This document shows, one piece after another, positions 1 to 10,536 of a stretch of DNA of 64,000 nt. This DNA comes from Sweltsa coloradensis (Eukaryota; Arthropoda; Insecta; Plecoptera; Chloroperlidae). The notes below the pieces were generated by a model. It saw only the letters and a list, made by a program, of their open reading frames with translations. It had not been told where the DNA came from and made no database searches. Within the stretch, counting starts at the first letter, position 1; every line of letters begins with the position of its first letter. The DNA lies in contig JAMZAV010001732.1 of assembly GCA_024449915.1 (NCBI GenBank), positions 186,001 through 250,000 of the forward strand, in the 5' to 3' direction. Both the position numbers and the translations under genes were made by a program.

Positions 1-1538
1 ACACTGAACGGAATGATGGTGAACAAAGAAAAAACTGTATACAACTATCACACAAACCAGGCAGCTCATCCCCGATTTCCAACTGAAGTTTGCAGGGACA
101 GTACTGAACAAGGAAAATAACCCCGCTTATCTTGGTATGATCATGGATCAAAAAATGACAGGAAAAGAACACATCGAAAAGATGTGTGCAGCAGGAAGAG
201 ACGACTGAGGTTGATGAAGAGAGTTGCTGGTGTACAATGGGGGGCCAACGAGGATACCCTAAAAACTACATATAAAACATATGTGCGACCTCTCCTAGAG
301 TATGGCAGTTCTCTACTTATAACGTCAACCAAAGGAGCCACAGATGCACTGGACAGGATACAAAATCAAGCTCTCAGAATAATCACGGGAGGTGTTAAAT
401 CAACCCCAATTGTTGCCATGGAAGCCAAAACTAACATACCACCCCTGGAGGCCAGAAGAAACAGTTCAGCAGTTTGCCTGCATGAGAAGCTGATAAGACT
501 AGACCGGCTTGAATGGGACAGAGAACCCTATGAACATCTCAAGACACAAAAAACATTCATTACAGCAGTAAAAGAGTGTAAGGAAGGTCGCATCGGGCAA
601 TTGAAACACACAGAGAGAGAAAATACATCCCCCTACCAAATATAAACATTGCCATACTAGACGTACTACATGAATTGACAGTGGATGGACTGGGCAAGAC
701 AAAGGCATCCTACATAGACGAGGAGTTGAGAAAACTAACAATAACTCACATACACAAGAACTACCCGGAAAAGGATTGGCTACACATTTACACGGATGGA
801 TCGGCTACCCCAGGTGAGGGACAAGCTGGGGCAGGCATATATTGCAGAGAGTTTGAGGAATCTCACCCTGCAGGGGAAAATGGTAGCTGCTTTGACGGAG
901 AATTGACTGCTATTCTTAAAGCCCTGCACAAAGTTAAAGACTGCCGCAGTGATAAAATTGTAATTTTAACAGACTCAAAAGCAGCAATACAAGCCATAGT
1001 CAACAAGGAAGTGGCAGATTCTGCGGTAAGGCAGTGCAAATTACAAATCCTAAGACTGCACAATGCAAACAAGATAATTAAGCTACAATGGATACCATCA
1101 CACTGCAATGTATATGGCAATGATAAAGCGGACTTCTTAGCTAAGAAAGGGAGCAAAATGCTACAACAGAGCAAACCGATAACTTACAGCTCAGTTAAAG
1201 CCCATGTAAATGCTGCAGTTTCTAAGAAAATTAGACAAGAATGGGTCAAAAAGGGACAAGACAAACCATGGCAGGTGTACACCACGCAGCCAAGTAAACC
1301 CAAAAGAATATATGATAGACGAACAGAAACAGCACAGTTCAGGTTGAAGACTCAACATGATCTTCTAGGGAAGCATCTGCACCGAATAGGCGTGTTTGAA
1401 ACCAGTACCTGCAGATTATGCGGAAATGGTGAACATGACAGACGACATCTATATACCTGTGCCAGTCTGGCAAATGAGCGTGACGCAATGCCCAACGGCA
1501 TGAAGAAGAGGAAAGGGAGGCTCGTCTCTATTGGTTGA
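1..1538 (+). pseudogene. Non-LTR retrotransposon 3' part: RT C-terminal region plus RNase H
   Basis: Decayed end of a LINE polyprotein, cut off by the window start. Frame segments at about 80-205, 184-645 and 675-1538 join only through frameshifts near 205 and 620. The middle piece has the thumb/connection-type sequence that follows the RT core (LLEYGSSLL, RIQNQALRIITGG). The last piece is an RNase H domain: YTDGSA (D41), FDGELTA (E76), LTDSKAA (D100) and IPSHCNVYGNDKAD (H143/D150), the full DEDD set. It ends in a CCHC-type zinc knuckle (CRLC...H...C). Jockey/R1-like RNase H LINEs of arthropods look like this. The frameshifts make it non-functional as written; clade assignment is tentative. 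Confidence 0.9.
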
Positions 1539-1581
1539 CTAGATCAAGCATGATGGCATCATAGGCCAAATGTGGGCATAT

Positions 1582-1626
1582 GAGAAGAAGAAGAAGAGAT
1601 CACTTATGCCACATCATAAGTGATCT
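1582..1626 (+). repeat. (GAA)n tail and perfect 12-bp hairpin after the LINE
   Basis: A short GAA run (about 1582-1596) is probably the simple-repeat 3' tail of the preceding retroelement. It is followed at once by AGATCACTTATG (1597-1608), the spacer CCACAT, and the exact reverse complement (1615-1626). The palindrome is seen directly; assigning the tail to the LINE is inference. Confidence 0.6.
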
Positions 1627-2351
1627 AGATTCTAGTGTGGCTCTGATGTAACCGTCTCTTGATTGGGACCCACACACCTTGAGCGACGCTTCGGTGATTA
1701 GCTTCACGCACCTTTCTTCAGCTTGTGTATGACAGGGAAATTTTACTTTTACAGGGAAGTGGAAAAACTATTTGCTCTCAACACAATGCACTTTTTACTT
1801 TACTTGGTGAATAAAGTAGGTAGCTGCTTTTGATATCATTTATTTTATTCCTACTACGTTTGCGGTTTGGCTAAGGGACGGGCAAATCAAATTAAAATAA
1901 TCCCTAGATATCACGTTCTTATTTATTAATCTCAAATCACGTGTGAGAAGTAATAAAATGTACATAACGTGGATAATCAGAATTCCCTATTCGATAATCG
2001 ATGAATGAAGTTACGTAGTGTGTACTACTGAGGAATGAGCCAAATGACTCGACGAGGATGCATGAAATGAAGACGTATTTTGTATTTATGTCTTTGTGTG
2101 GTACTTTACATACTAATACTATGCATAGTATAGTCAACACTCCAAAGTGGTTAGTGAGCAATGTGGCCAATGATGTCCTGTCAACAAAACTGAACTCTAG
2201 AGCTACATATAATATTTGAATTTCAACTAACTTGACTTATCACTTAGGCTATCAGCCTATCAGTGTTATCACTATCATATTTTTTTAAATCTAGGTGAAG
2301 TAAATATGGGAAAAGTGTATTATACAGAGAATCAGGGTCTCAGGGACAGGG
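1627..2351. other. Intergenic, no gene seen
   Basis: AT-rich sequence without a convincing exon or recognisable repeat. The single open frame on the minus strand (1937-2170) has no family features and ordinary intergenic composition. Confidence 0.5.
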
Positions 2352-2998
2352 TTAAGGCTATTGTACTACCTCTGGCCGATAATTTGAAAGTCGAAGAAAC
2401 ATGTCTGAAAAGTTTGCTGAATGAAAGAAGGCCTTTAAAATAAAAGAAAAAAAATGAATTTTTTTGGGCGGGACATAACCTCACTTTTGGAAATTATATT
2501 TAGATTTTTTGACAAAAGTGTAGCATACAAGACTCGTTCAAAATTAAATTTTGAGAATCGGTTTTCTGGACATAGTTTCTACACACCTTTAGCTATAACT
2601 TGACTATAGCTAAAATAGTTTTCTGAAAATAACAGTTGGTGGACGAATTTTTTTGTCAAACGGTACAAATACGAGTTTTGTACCGTTTGACAAAAAAATT
2701 CGTCCACCAACTGTTATTTTCAGAAAACTATTTTAGCTATAGTCAAGTTATAGCTAAAGGTGTGTAGAAACTATGTCCAGAAAACCGATTCTCAAAATTA
2801 AATTTTGAACGAGTCTTGTATGCTACACTTTTGTCCAAAAATCTAGATATAATTTCCAAAAGTGAGGTTATGTCCCGCCCAAAAAAATTCACAATTTTTT
2901 TTCTGTTATTTTAAAGGCCTTCTTTCATTCAGCAAACTTTTCAGACATGTTTCTTCGACTTTCAAATTATCGGCCAGAGGTAATACAATAGCCTTAAA
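2352..2998. repeat. Long near-perfect inverted repeat (foldback element)
   Basis: The left arm (2352-2669) and right arm (2677-2998) are almost exact reverse complements, about 320 bp each, around a 7-nt spacer TACGAGT. The inner stem is GTCAAACGGTACAAA against TTTGTACCGTTTGAC and the outer ends are TTAAGGCTA/TAGCCTTAA. Arm divergence is very low apart from short indels, so it is either young or maintained. A transcript would fold into about 300 bp of dsRNA. No transposase ORF lies inside. An assembly fold-back artefact is the main alternative. Confidence 0.9.
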
Positions 2999-3224
2999 GC
3001 AATGTATGTACATACGTGGTATTGAAAACAGGTTTTATGTACTTTTAAAATCATATTAAATGGAAATACTTGCAAAAATATGTAATGGATTTTTTTGTTA
3101 TTTTTCCCTAAACATATGAATATTCATTCATTATCATAGTCCATTTTTTTTTAAATTACCGACAGTTGGTAATTTACGCGGTAATTTACCAAATAATAAA
3201 TAACTGGTAATTTCCCAACACTAG
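2999..3224. other. AT-rich gap, possible hAT-like terminus
   Basis: Mostly AT-rich. Around 3160-3219 a GGTAATTTAC-type word is iterated and the stretch ends in CCCAACACTAG, which looks like a hAT-type terminus (reverse complement TAGTGTTGGG). The opposite end was not found. Confidence 0.35.
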
Positions 3225-3643
3225 AACTGAAATAAATCACATGGGAATAGAGATACTGCATAGGCTAGCCTTTCCTTATCTTGTTTACTCTCCAGTATTC
3301 GGGCCCCAGCCCCGCCCCGCGCCAACGCATCGTGACCTTGACTAGACTGTGACAAGATATAAAGCAGATGCAAGGAATCGTGAGTGTTATCTTGGCCTGT
3401 GGCTGTTCCTCTTTCGTGATTATGAAATACTACTTCATCAACACGTCATTGTTTATGGGACAGCATTACGTCTTGGGATATTACGATAATTGATGAGCGC
3501 TTGTTTTGAGAGTTGTTTAGTGCAGTGGCGGGGGAGGGGGGGAATATACACACACAATCTTGCGGAGCAAAAACCGGTTTTTAACCGGTTTCTTAAACGA
3601 TTATCCGGTTCGTAAAAATACTATTCGGTGTAGGCCCTAGTGT
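3225..3643 (-). mobile_element. Half copy of the 44.6-kb hAT-like element
   Basis: Reverse complement of roughly the first half of the element at 44578-45365. Shared landmarks are the ACCGGTTTTT iterations, a poly-G/poly-C tract, the AACAGC/GCTGTT segment, and the terminal TCGGTGTAGGCCCTA ending at 3643. The other terminus is missing. It lies upstream of the first zinc-finger exon seen. Confidence 0.75.
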
Positions 3644-3652
3644 CGGCGCCAA

Positions 3653-3745
3653 CAGGGTTGGCTTGGTCGGTTTTAAATTTAATGTCCCCTGCTGAAATTC
3701 AGTTCTGAGACTGAGTGGGTAGACTCTAAAGTCTAAATAAGAATT
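3653..3745 (+). repeat. SINE 3'-tail fragment
   Basis: Matches the tail segment of the SINE family at 16321-16744 and elsewhere (AGGGTTGGCTTGGTCG ... GAGTGGGTAGACTCTAAA), in head-to-tail orientation on +. Only the last 90 bp are present; the tRNA-like head is absent. Confidence 0.65.
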
Positions 3746-3996
3746 TTTATTTTTCATTTATGGGTAGGCTAGAGCTAGAGATACACGTTTTTAGCGTTAT
3801 AGGTTTTTGATGCTACAAAATGCCAATTTTGACGGAACAAAATGCTAATTTTATTAAGAATAATGTTTTTAATGCCTATCGAGAACTAGTTTATCAATGT
3901 ATTCTAGTGTTTTTCTGAAATGTGACTAAATTGAATTGAAATGGGGTTAAAGTTACGGATCAATCATTCACCCGCATCCCGTTCTCTCTGTTGCAG

Positions 3997-4225
3997 GCGT
4001 TCGCTACCAACTCCCACCTGACGACGCATAAGCGAACGCACTCGGGGGAAAAACCCTTCGAGTGTCCGGAATGTTTCAAGACGTTCTCCGACCGGTCTTC
4101 GTTCGTGAAACACTCTCGGACGCACGGGCCGGACGGAGCGACCGTCAAGAAGTTCAAGTGTCCCGTCTGTAGCAACATGTTCGTGGACTCGTGCGGCCTT
4201 AAGAAGCACATCCGGATACACACAG
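3997..4225 (+). CDS. C2H2 zinc-finger protein, exon a (internal)
   Basis: First visible exon of a C2H2 zinc-finger gene, probably a nuclear DNA-binding transcription factor. It follows a good acceptor (ctctctgttgcag) and ends in phase 1 at ACACAG|GTAGCG. It encodes the second half of one finger (AFATNSHLTTHKRTH; its cysteines must lie in an upstream exon not identified here) and two complete fingers, CPEC...HSRTH and CPVC...HIRIH. Between them is a long GPDGATVKK linker in place of the canonical TGEKP. GC-rich third codon positions contrast with the AT-rich flanks. Fingers alone do not identify the orthologue. Confidence 0.88.
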
Positions 4226-4290
4226 GTAGCGAACATGTTCGTGGACTCGTGCGGCCTTAAGAAGCACATCCGGATACACACAGGTAGCGA
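4174..4290. repeat. 58-bp tandem duplication of the exon end and splice donor
   Basis: 4174-4231 is repeated at 4232-4290 with no visible change. The unit contains the last 52 coding bases and the GTAGCG donor. The second donor (about 4284) would lengthen the exon by 58 nt, shift the frame and meet TAA at 4258-4260. Only the first donor joins in frame to the next exon. Confidence 0.9.
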
Positions 4291-4379
4291 GATCGTTCGG
4301 TTCAGATTTGCTTTCATGTCCATATCATCAAACAAATCTGTTTACAAGATATGGGATTAGACAATTTGGTACAGTAGTC

Positions 4380-4622
4380 CCTCGAGTCGAGTCGGGACAC
4401 ACGTATACCGCTGGTTAGAGCAGATGGAAGTTTCGAGAGCTAGTATAACGGCTTCGTTCTCCTCGACGTCTGCTCAGCAGTCTGGGCTAGTGGAGGAATC
4501 TATATGACTGTCAAGGATACACCGTCCTTTCGGATGACACGTAAAGCCATTGGTCCCCTTAGTACTTTTCGAAAGGAGTAGACTACGTGCCGGTACCAGG
4601 TTTCCCCTCCTCCCTTCTGTTC
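4380..4622 (+). repeat. Dispersed repeat family A, copy 1
   Basis: Inverted relative of 46543-46790. Shared words include ACACACGTATA, GGCTTCGTTCTCCT, ACCGTCCTTTCGGATG, AAGCCATTGGTCCCCTT and TTTCCCCTCCTCCCTTCT. No ORF or terminal repeat is obvious. It lies in the intron after zinc-finger exon a. Class unknown; a SINE-like or MITE-like repeat is possible. Confidence 0.7.
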
Positions 4623-4901
4623 ATACTTCATCCTCATCTATCACCACTCATCGTTTCCAATAGCCAAAAGGTATTAATATGAGACGTTAAGCAATATCAA
4701 ATCAATCAAATCAATTGAGAACTCCCCTTGCCTCCCCATATGTCCTAGGCTAGAGTAATTTTTTTATGACAATATTGATGCTCCCTTAATCCAATACTTT
4801 TAAAAACTGTTAACATGTTCCGCTTGCATTTCTGCAGCAAAATGAGGGCAAACTTATGTGTATACATTCTAGGCTTTGTTTTCATTCTTTTAATTTTTCT
4901 G

Positions 4902-5534
4902 TAGAGTTGGGACTTGACATCGATGTCGTAGCAAAATTGACTATCGATTCGACATTGATTTGCCATCTTAAAAATAAAAAATAAATAATTTTTTAAAATA
5001 TATATTTTTTTAAATATATATTTTTTAAGGAAAATTTGATTTTGAAACCATGTTAAAAACATATAGCCTATTTTACTTTTTGCATCATTACACTAGGAAG
5101 CTTCGCAAACGCTTTTTCAGGCACGTTGTTGGATGAGCGTATGTTTTTTTAAACGAATAAAGTGTAAAATTGCGATTTTCAAGAAAAATAATTTTTCGAT
5201 TGCGCTCAAATTTCACACAAATATATAAATTCATAAAATTGAGGTTCTGTGAAAATATCATTACAATCGGATAAAGCGTGTAGGTATTTTAAGTGGAAGA
5301 ATGTTTTAATGATAAAATAAAAAATGAAATGAGAAATATTTTTAAATTGTATTTCCTCCCCCCCCCCCTCATTTTTTTAAAATTTTGATATCGAAAGGAA
5401 ATAAAATAAAAAATGAAATGAGAATTATTTTTAAATTTCATTTCCTCCCCCCCCCCCCTCATTTTTTTAAAATTTCGATATCGAAAGGAATTTTGATGTT
5501 GAATTTTTTCGCGATGTGATGTCGAAACTATTGT
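4902..5534. mobile_element. TAGGGTTGGG-family MITE, right end truncated
   Basis: The left end TAGAGTTGGGACTTGACATC and the body word ATCGATGTCG match the reverse complement of the right end of the element at 10537-10864. The right part (TTCGCGATGTGATGTCGAAA) matches the left part of the copy at 33375. The outermost bases of the right terminus are missing; sequence stops at the acceptor of the zinc-finger exon at 5542. It contains a tandem duplication (5311-5491) and a stretch resembling the repeats at 14.6-15.1 kb. Confidence 0.65.
5311..5491. repeat. Two tandem copies of a 90-bp AT/poly-C unit
   Basis: The unit (AAATGAAATGAGAA ... long C run ... CATTTTTTTAAAATTT ... GATATCGAAAGGAA) occurs twice with a few substitutions and a C-run length change. 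It is a local duplication inside the MITE. Confidence 0.85.
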
Positions 5535-5541
5535 TTTCTAG

Positions 5542-5732
5542 GTGAACGCCCGTACGTGTGTGCGGTCTGCGACAAGGCGTTCGCTACGAGCTCAACGTTC
5601 GTCGCCCACAAGCGCATCCACTCCGGCGAGCGCCCCTACAGCTGCCCCACCTGCGCCAAGCGCTTCATCACCAAGTCCCACCTCCTCACCCACGGCAGGG
5701 TGCACAGCGGGGAGAAGCCCTTCTGCTGTCAG
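5542..5732 (+). CDS. C2H2 zinc-finger protein, exon b
   Basis: Acceptor ttgttttctag; the split glycine codon restores a linker of the TGERP type, so it joins exon a in phase 1. It encodes fingers CAVC...HKRIH and CPTC...HGRVH with SGERPY/SGEKPF linkers, then the start of the next finger (FCCQ). It stops at a phase-0 donor CAG|GTTGGT. The following finger is completed across the intron (FCCQ|VCNRAF), which confirms the join. Codon use is strongly GC3. Confidence 0.9.
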
Positions 5733-6377
5733 GTTGGTACTGGGCACGCCTGCTCGTGCTTGTTATTCTCAAGTTGCCGTCACACTGATAATGAAAAGTG
5801 AAGAGAAAGAGTAACTTTTTTATTTTTATTAATTTTTATTTGTATTTGTATCATTTGAGCATGTTAGGCTACATTGTTCATAAGACTTTATAAATATAAT
5901 TTAATAATGTAAATAAAAATATATATGTATATAAATAAATATAATTAGGTAATTATTAATATTAATATTTATCAAAATACAATACCTAGGCCTACATCCA
6001 AATTCCAAACTAAACTTAGTGTTCCACATATGGATAGTCACTAACTCATAAATATAAAGAATAATTAATATTATAAACTTTTTATACATAGGGACTAATT
6101 AAAATATTCTTAATGCCGTATTGTACCGAATATAGGCCAACCTTTTTTTTCATTATTTTAGGTCTCAAGATCCCTTCTCGGCCTATAGGGGTATGCGAGC
6201 ATCAGCATTTTTACGTGCCAATTTCAATCACCAAGTTACAGCGCCATGTGACACGGAAATGCGTATAGTTTACTGCTTCTGTCTTTGTGCAGTCTTAGAA
6301 CTTGTAGTTTACACTGCCTTACCACAGAATCCGCAACTACCTTGTTAGTTAGTTAAACTGTCTCTTGTTTGTCCCAG
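5733..6377. other. Zinc-finger gene intron, no feature seen
   Basis: AT-rich intron between the phase-0 donor at 5733 and the acceptor gtttgtcccag at 6377. Open frames on either strand are low complexity. Confidence 0.7.
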
Positions 6378-6557
6378 GTTTGCAACCGGGCGTTTGCCGA
6401 CGGCTCGAGCTACCGACGCCACGAGCGACTTCACACGGGCGAGAACCGCTACACGTGCGATGTCTGCGGCAAGGGTTTCCCCCTGGAGAACTCTCTAGCG
6501 AAGCACAAGCAGAGCCACGTGCCAGGCACGTCCACCTACGTGTACATGACGGCGTAG
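6378..6557 (+). CDS. C2H2 zinc-finger protein, terminal exon
   Basis: Completes finger six (CQVC...HERLH) across the intron, then a seventh finger (CDVC...HKQSH) joined by TGENRY, a divergent linker. A 12-residue tail ending VYMTA is followed by TAG at 6555-6557. The array here is six complete fingers plus one partial. The short tail carries no repression or activation motif. Upstream exons with the start codon and any effector domain (such as ZAD) were not found in 1-3996. Confidence 0.9.
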   Translation, partial: VCNRAFADGSSYRRHERLHTGENRYTCDVCGKGFPLENSLAKHKQSHVPGTSTYVYMTA

Positions 6558-6870
6558 TGTACCCCGAGAACATTTACCGTACGACAGAAACGCTGTGATT
6601 GGTGCGGTTAAAAATCAACAGTCTGACCAAATTATAGGCCTACCAAGAGCTACTCTGTAAAGAATGAAAATGAAAAGTTCTCGCACGTGACTTTCAAAGG
6701 TTTTTGTGTTATCAATAATGATGACATCGGGTCCAAAAAGGTCAAACTGGTTCCTCCACATCGGATCCGGTTTTTAAAGATCAATTTTTGTTCAATGTAT
6801 CAGCCTTACGTGCATGTTTTTTGGAAGCAACTGTACAGCCGGGAGTGAGTTGGTTTCAGCGCCCGCGCTT
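6558..6870. other. Probable zinc-finger 3' UTR / intergenic
   Basis: Begins after the stop codon. No clear AATAAA occurs before the hairpin at 6871, so the transcript end is not resolved. Confidence 0.4.
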
Positions 6871-7083
6871 TTTCGCCTGTTGACGAGCGCCAAGCCAACC
6901 ATTTTCGTGGTAAAAAAAGTAAAAATTTTAAACCCAAAATCATAAAAAAATTACTTGGCCATTGACTTTTTAGAGTCCTCGTACCAAATTCAATGGCCAA
7001 GTAATTTTTTTATGATTTTGAGTTTAAAATTTTTACTTTTTTACCACGAAAATGGTTGGCTTGGCGCTCGTCAACAGGCGAAA
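6871..7083. repeat. Hairpin, about 94-bp arms
   Basis: The left arm 6871-6964 (TTTCGCCTGTTGACGAGCGC ... TTACTTGGCCATTG) is repeated as a near-perfect reverse complement at 6991-7083, with a 26-nt loop. This is a small foldback element without coding capacity. Confidence 0.9.
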
Positions 7084-7324
7084 TGATCTTACTTCTTTTC
7101 AATGGGAAACTAGGGAGAAAGAATGAAATGCTTGGCTCAACTTCTATATCTCACAGCATTCACAGCCGAAGACTTTGGAAGGAGAGCTTGGCTGCCGTTT
7201 TTTTTTACAAATTTTTGTATTTGGGGGGGGATACATACAACTGTCGTCAGGCAAGTGTCATGTAGCAGCCTCGCACGTCAAGGCCGGTTGAGTACTTGAT
7301 AATCAGCTAGCAAGGAATGATAGA

Positions 7325-7432
7325 TAAATAAATAAATAAAAAAAATTGTATTTAGAGTCTACCCACTCAGTTATATAACTGATTTTCAGTGGGGGACAGT
7401 ATATCAAAGCGACCAAGCCAACCCTGTAGGCC
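7325..7432 (-). repeat. SINE 3'-tail fragment
   Basis: An (AAAT)n run then TTTAGAGTCTACCCACTCAG through CCAACCCTGTAGGCC match the SINE tail in reverse orientation. The match stops at the same internal site as two other fragments (3653 and 33908). Confidence 0.75.
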
Positions 7433-8181
7433 TGTAGCCAGCTGCGTCATCACGGGCTTCATGGAAATAGACCGCATAAGAAACGGTACGTAGAATTACC
7501 ATTTGGGGGGGAAAACGGCGAGAAAACGTGCTTGTGAAGTTCACCGTTGTACAGTAAAACTTGAAAAATGGAACCGGTTTGAAGAGTCGGAACTGGGTCG
7601 CTATACAATCGGTTTGGAACCGGTTTCCGGGTACCCGATGTCATCACTAGTTATCAATATTTTGATTGAGATCGCTGCCGTATCGAGCAAGATTTTCGAC
7701 TATTTGATCAGTCAAACGCGACTAACGCACCCTCTCGCAAAAGAGCTTCTGGGTGGCCTAAGAACTAGTACGACTTGAAACAGTTGATGGAACACTGCCA
7801 CAAGATTTAGTATTGAAGTTTTAGAAGTCAGAAGGTCAGAACCCTGGTTCATCATCATCATCATTCATCATCATCATCATCATCATCATCAATAATAATG
7901 GCATCTGTAGCTAGCATTATTTTGTCTTTTGAAAACTTTTAATTTTTGCTGATAGTTTATGAGACTCACATCACCGATGCATCTGTTTTTTAACTCGACA
8001 AAATGTATTTTATAATGTTACAATATTGAATTGTGAGACGACCGTTCTTAGTAAGTGCGTAGTTAGTTAACATGACCGCTCCCCGCAGTGCACTCGTTCT
8101 GTCGTACGCCCTCCCATAGATAAAGCTTCCTGAAATTTGCATTAATTTTCTAGTTTTTGAAGCATTTGATATTTTTATTTT
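7433..8181. repeat. Intergenic with (ATC)n microsatellite
   Basis: CATCATCAT runs at about 7853-7897. There are iterated GGAACCGGTTT-type words around 7575-7630. No exon is seen. Confidence 0.6.
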
Positions 8182-9142
8182 TAGGGATGTGCGGGTAGTG
8201 GTTTTTGAACTCGGGTCGGGCTCGGGTCGGGTAGTTGAAAGTACCCTCGGGCTCGGGTAATTGAAGTACGCTCGGGTCGGGCTCGGGTAGTGAATTTTTT
8301 TTTATTTGTGAATTCATAAAAAAAAAAAAAACTACAAAACAGTTTTGCATTGGTTGCAGGTAGCCACTCTGGGCTGTATTGACACGAAGAACATCCAAAT
8401 CGGCGTCTTATGAACTTTTGCTTGAGTAGGCCTATGCCTAGGCCTAGGCCTAGTACAGTGAAACCCCGCTATTATCGTTTTCCTGCATCAATCGTTCGTT
8501 ATTCTCGGAAATAATATCGTAACGATCGTTTTCTAATAGTTCCGATACGAAAACCCCAAGAAAAACCGATGCGATCGCGTATTTTTCTCTTCCGGCCGAC
8601 GAAATCATCATCATGCGTTTGTACCAGCCATGCATCTGACGAAATCGCGCGTTTGCACCAGCCTTTCGGTCTGACTCCGCCCAACGCTCTGCTGCGCGCA
8701 ACGATGCGCACGAGATCGGAGATCGGACTTGTTCTAGGCCTGCCGCCTAGGCATTAGACGATGTTTATTAGTGTTGTTTCTTTTTCACCATTCGCCTACG
8801 TACGTAATATTCAACTTGCTTTATGCCGTTATTAGCGTTGAATAACCAGAAGACGAGTAATGACGGTCAGTAGGGCCTATTACTTTAGCGGGGACAGCGC
8901 CGGAAGAGCCAAGGACACAGCATCATAGCATAGCCGCGCCCACGTCGTAGCGATTGGTCCGCTCCGACGTCAGCTGTTCGTTTGGCATCTGAGCGGGAGG
9001 TTTAAAAGGAGCAGATTGGCGTGTTTCTTTATTACTTCTACCCGACCCGACTTTTTCGGGTAGGAATTGACGGCCCGACCCGAGGTCGGGTAATTTTACC
9101 TACCCGAAAATTACCCGTTTTTCGGGTACCCGCACATCCCTA
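8182..9142. mobile_element. hAT-like MITE, CGGGTCGGG-iterating
   Basis: Termini TAGGGATGTGCGGG and CCCGCACATCCCTA are inverted repeats, flanked by TTTATTTT/ATTATTTT (7 of 8 match), the 8-bp target duplication typical of hAT. Both ends are built from GGGTCGGGCTCGGG words. The core (about 8450-9000) is complex and GC-richer, with TAGGCCTA words. No transposase ORF, so non-autonomous. Confidence 0.85.
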
Positions 9143-9213
9143 ATTATTTTATTTTATTACCTACTTGTAAAAGTGTAACCATCGTACAAACTTCACCTCA
9201 TTTTAGTTTTTTT

Positions 9214-9732
9214 TAGGGTTGCCGTCGATAATCGAAATATCGATCGATTATCGATATCAGTAATATGATATGATAATCGATTCAAGTATTTTGATATGAT
9301 ATGATATGATTATCGATTTAATAGTGACATCGATGTTTTCGCGGTTTACCATGCTTAAAAATGCCGCGCTGTCGTATCAACGCGCCGATTGGTTGTCGGA
9401 GTAGCCAATCGCTGCTCAAGTATAATGCCACGCCCACCGCCGCCAGTGCGCATGCGCTCGCAGCGCGATACAAGGCGATACGAAAACATCGCCCGGCCCG
9501 ATTGCGATGTATTCAGTACGGCTCGACGTGTTGTGGCGTGAACTTCTCTAGCGTCAGTCTGCCCAATTATATTGAATTCGTGATGTTTCTTCCGTGTTTC
9601 TGCTTCCTAGGCTCAATTTGGAATTTGATATGATAATCGATTTGGGTCTATGATATCGATATATTTCGATATGATAATCGATTCGATGCCTCCGATTATC
9701 GATCACGATTTTCACATCGAACGGCAACCCTA
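9214..9732. mobile_element. hAT-like MITE, TAATCGAT-iterating
   Basis: Ends TAGGGTTGCCGT and ACGGCAACCCTA lie between exact 8-bp duplications GTTTTTTT (9206-9213 and 9733-9740). The subterminal DNA is GATATGATAATCGAT repeated many times. A unique GC-rich core contains CGCCGATTGGTTG and GCGCATGCGC. Non-coding. Confidence 0.9.
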
Positions 9733-10536
9733 GTTTTTTTGTTTCTCAGAAAAAACTTACCAAATGTAGGTAGAAAAATTCATGTAAAATTTGTTCATTA
9801 AAAACGACTAATTTGTGCAGAAAAAAATGAAAACGATCTGAGAAAACATCTGAAAATAATCAAATTTTTAAGTTTTTAGCTAAACTAGTTTGGTGATTGA
9901 GGAAGGTATAAAGGACTCGGCAGCTTGCCCAATACATAGAAGTTATCACAGCATTGGTGCCTACATTATATTGTCGGAACTTAGTTTTTTTGTATGCGTG
10001 CAGTCAATTTACATTTGAAAACTTGTATTGTTGTAAATATTTATTTAAATTGAACAATGACTTTATAAGCTGCACCGATCTTTGGTTGTACTCTGAGAGG
10101 CCCAATAACTACAGACTACTCTCAAACAGTACGATAGGGACGTCTGGTCACCATCGCCTGATGAGCTTAGTTGTCGATGGACTCATTCTTTTCTCTGACC
10201 TTCGAGAAACCCCACCGATCTCTATTTACGTGGATAGGCCTAGCGGATGTGTACCTGCCAGATGTTGAGAGGTGAAGTCGGACTAATTTAGAGTTTTTTT
10301 TCTTCTGTTAAAACTAAATAAACAACACGATTACTAATCTGTGGAAAGATTTTGCGCATTGAGAAGTTGTTTTGTGCACTTAAACGCAACGCACATAGGC
10401 ATGTTTGTCGTGAAAATGTAAGTTAGCTTCTCCAACATGGCTGCCTCATATGAAATAACATTAGGTAGGCCCATAAGAGCCTATAAAGCCGTCCTAAGCT
10501 TTAACCTAGCCGGCTTCAAGGTTACAGTATAGGTAG
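9733..10536. other. Intergenic, nothing recognised
   Basis: AT-rich. The plus-strand open frame at 9954-10268 has no codon bias or splice context supporting a gene. Confidence 0.5.

Noticed and set aside
863..1174. Minus-strand ORF of 103 codons
   Set aside because: It is the antisense shadow of the RNase H coding region.
3960..4335. Overlapping minus-strand ORFs opposite the zinc-finger exon
   Set aside because: Shadows of GC-rich coding sequence; they run through the 58-bp duplication, which explains their repeated peptides.
3985..6557. Assigning the zinc-finger gene to a named orthologue
   Set aside because: Seven generic fingers without the N-terminal exons give no basis for a symbol.
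7853..7897. CRISPR-like array of short repeats
   Set aside because: Simple (ATC)n microsatellite in animal DNA, without spacers.
9954..10268. 104-codon plus-strand ORF
   Set aside because: AT-rich codons, no homologous motif, no conserved splice signals; a chance frame.
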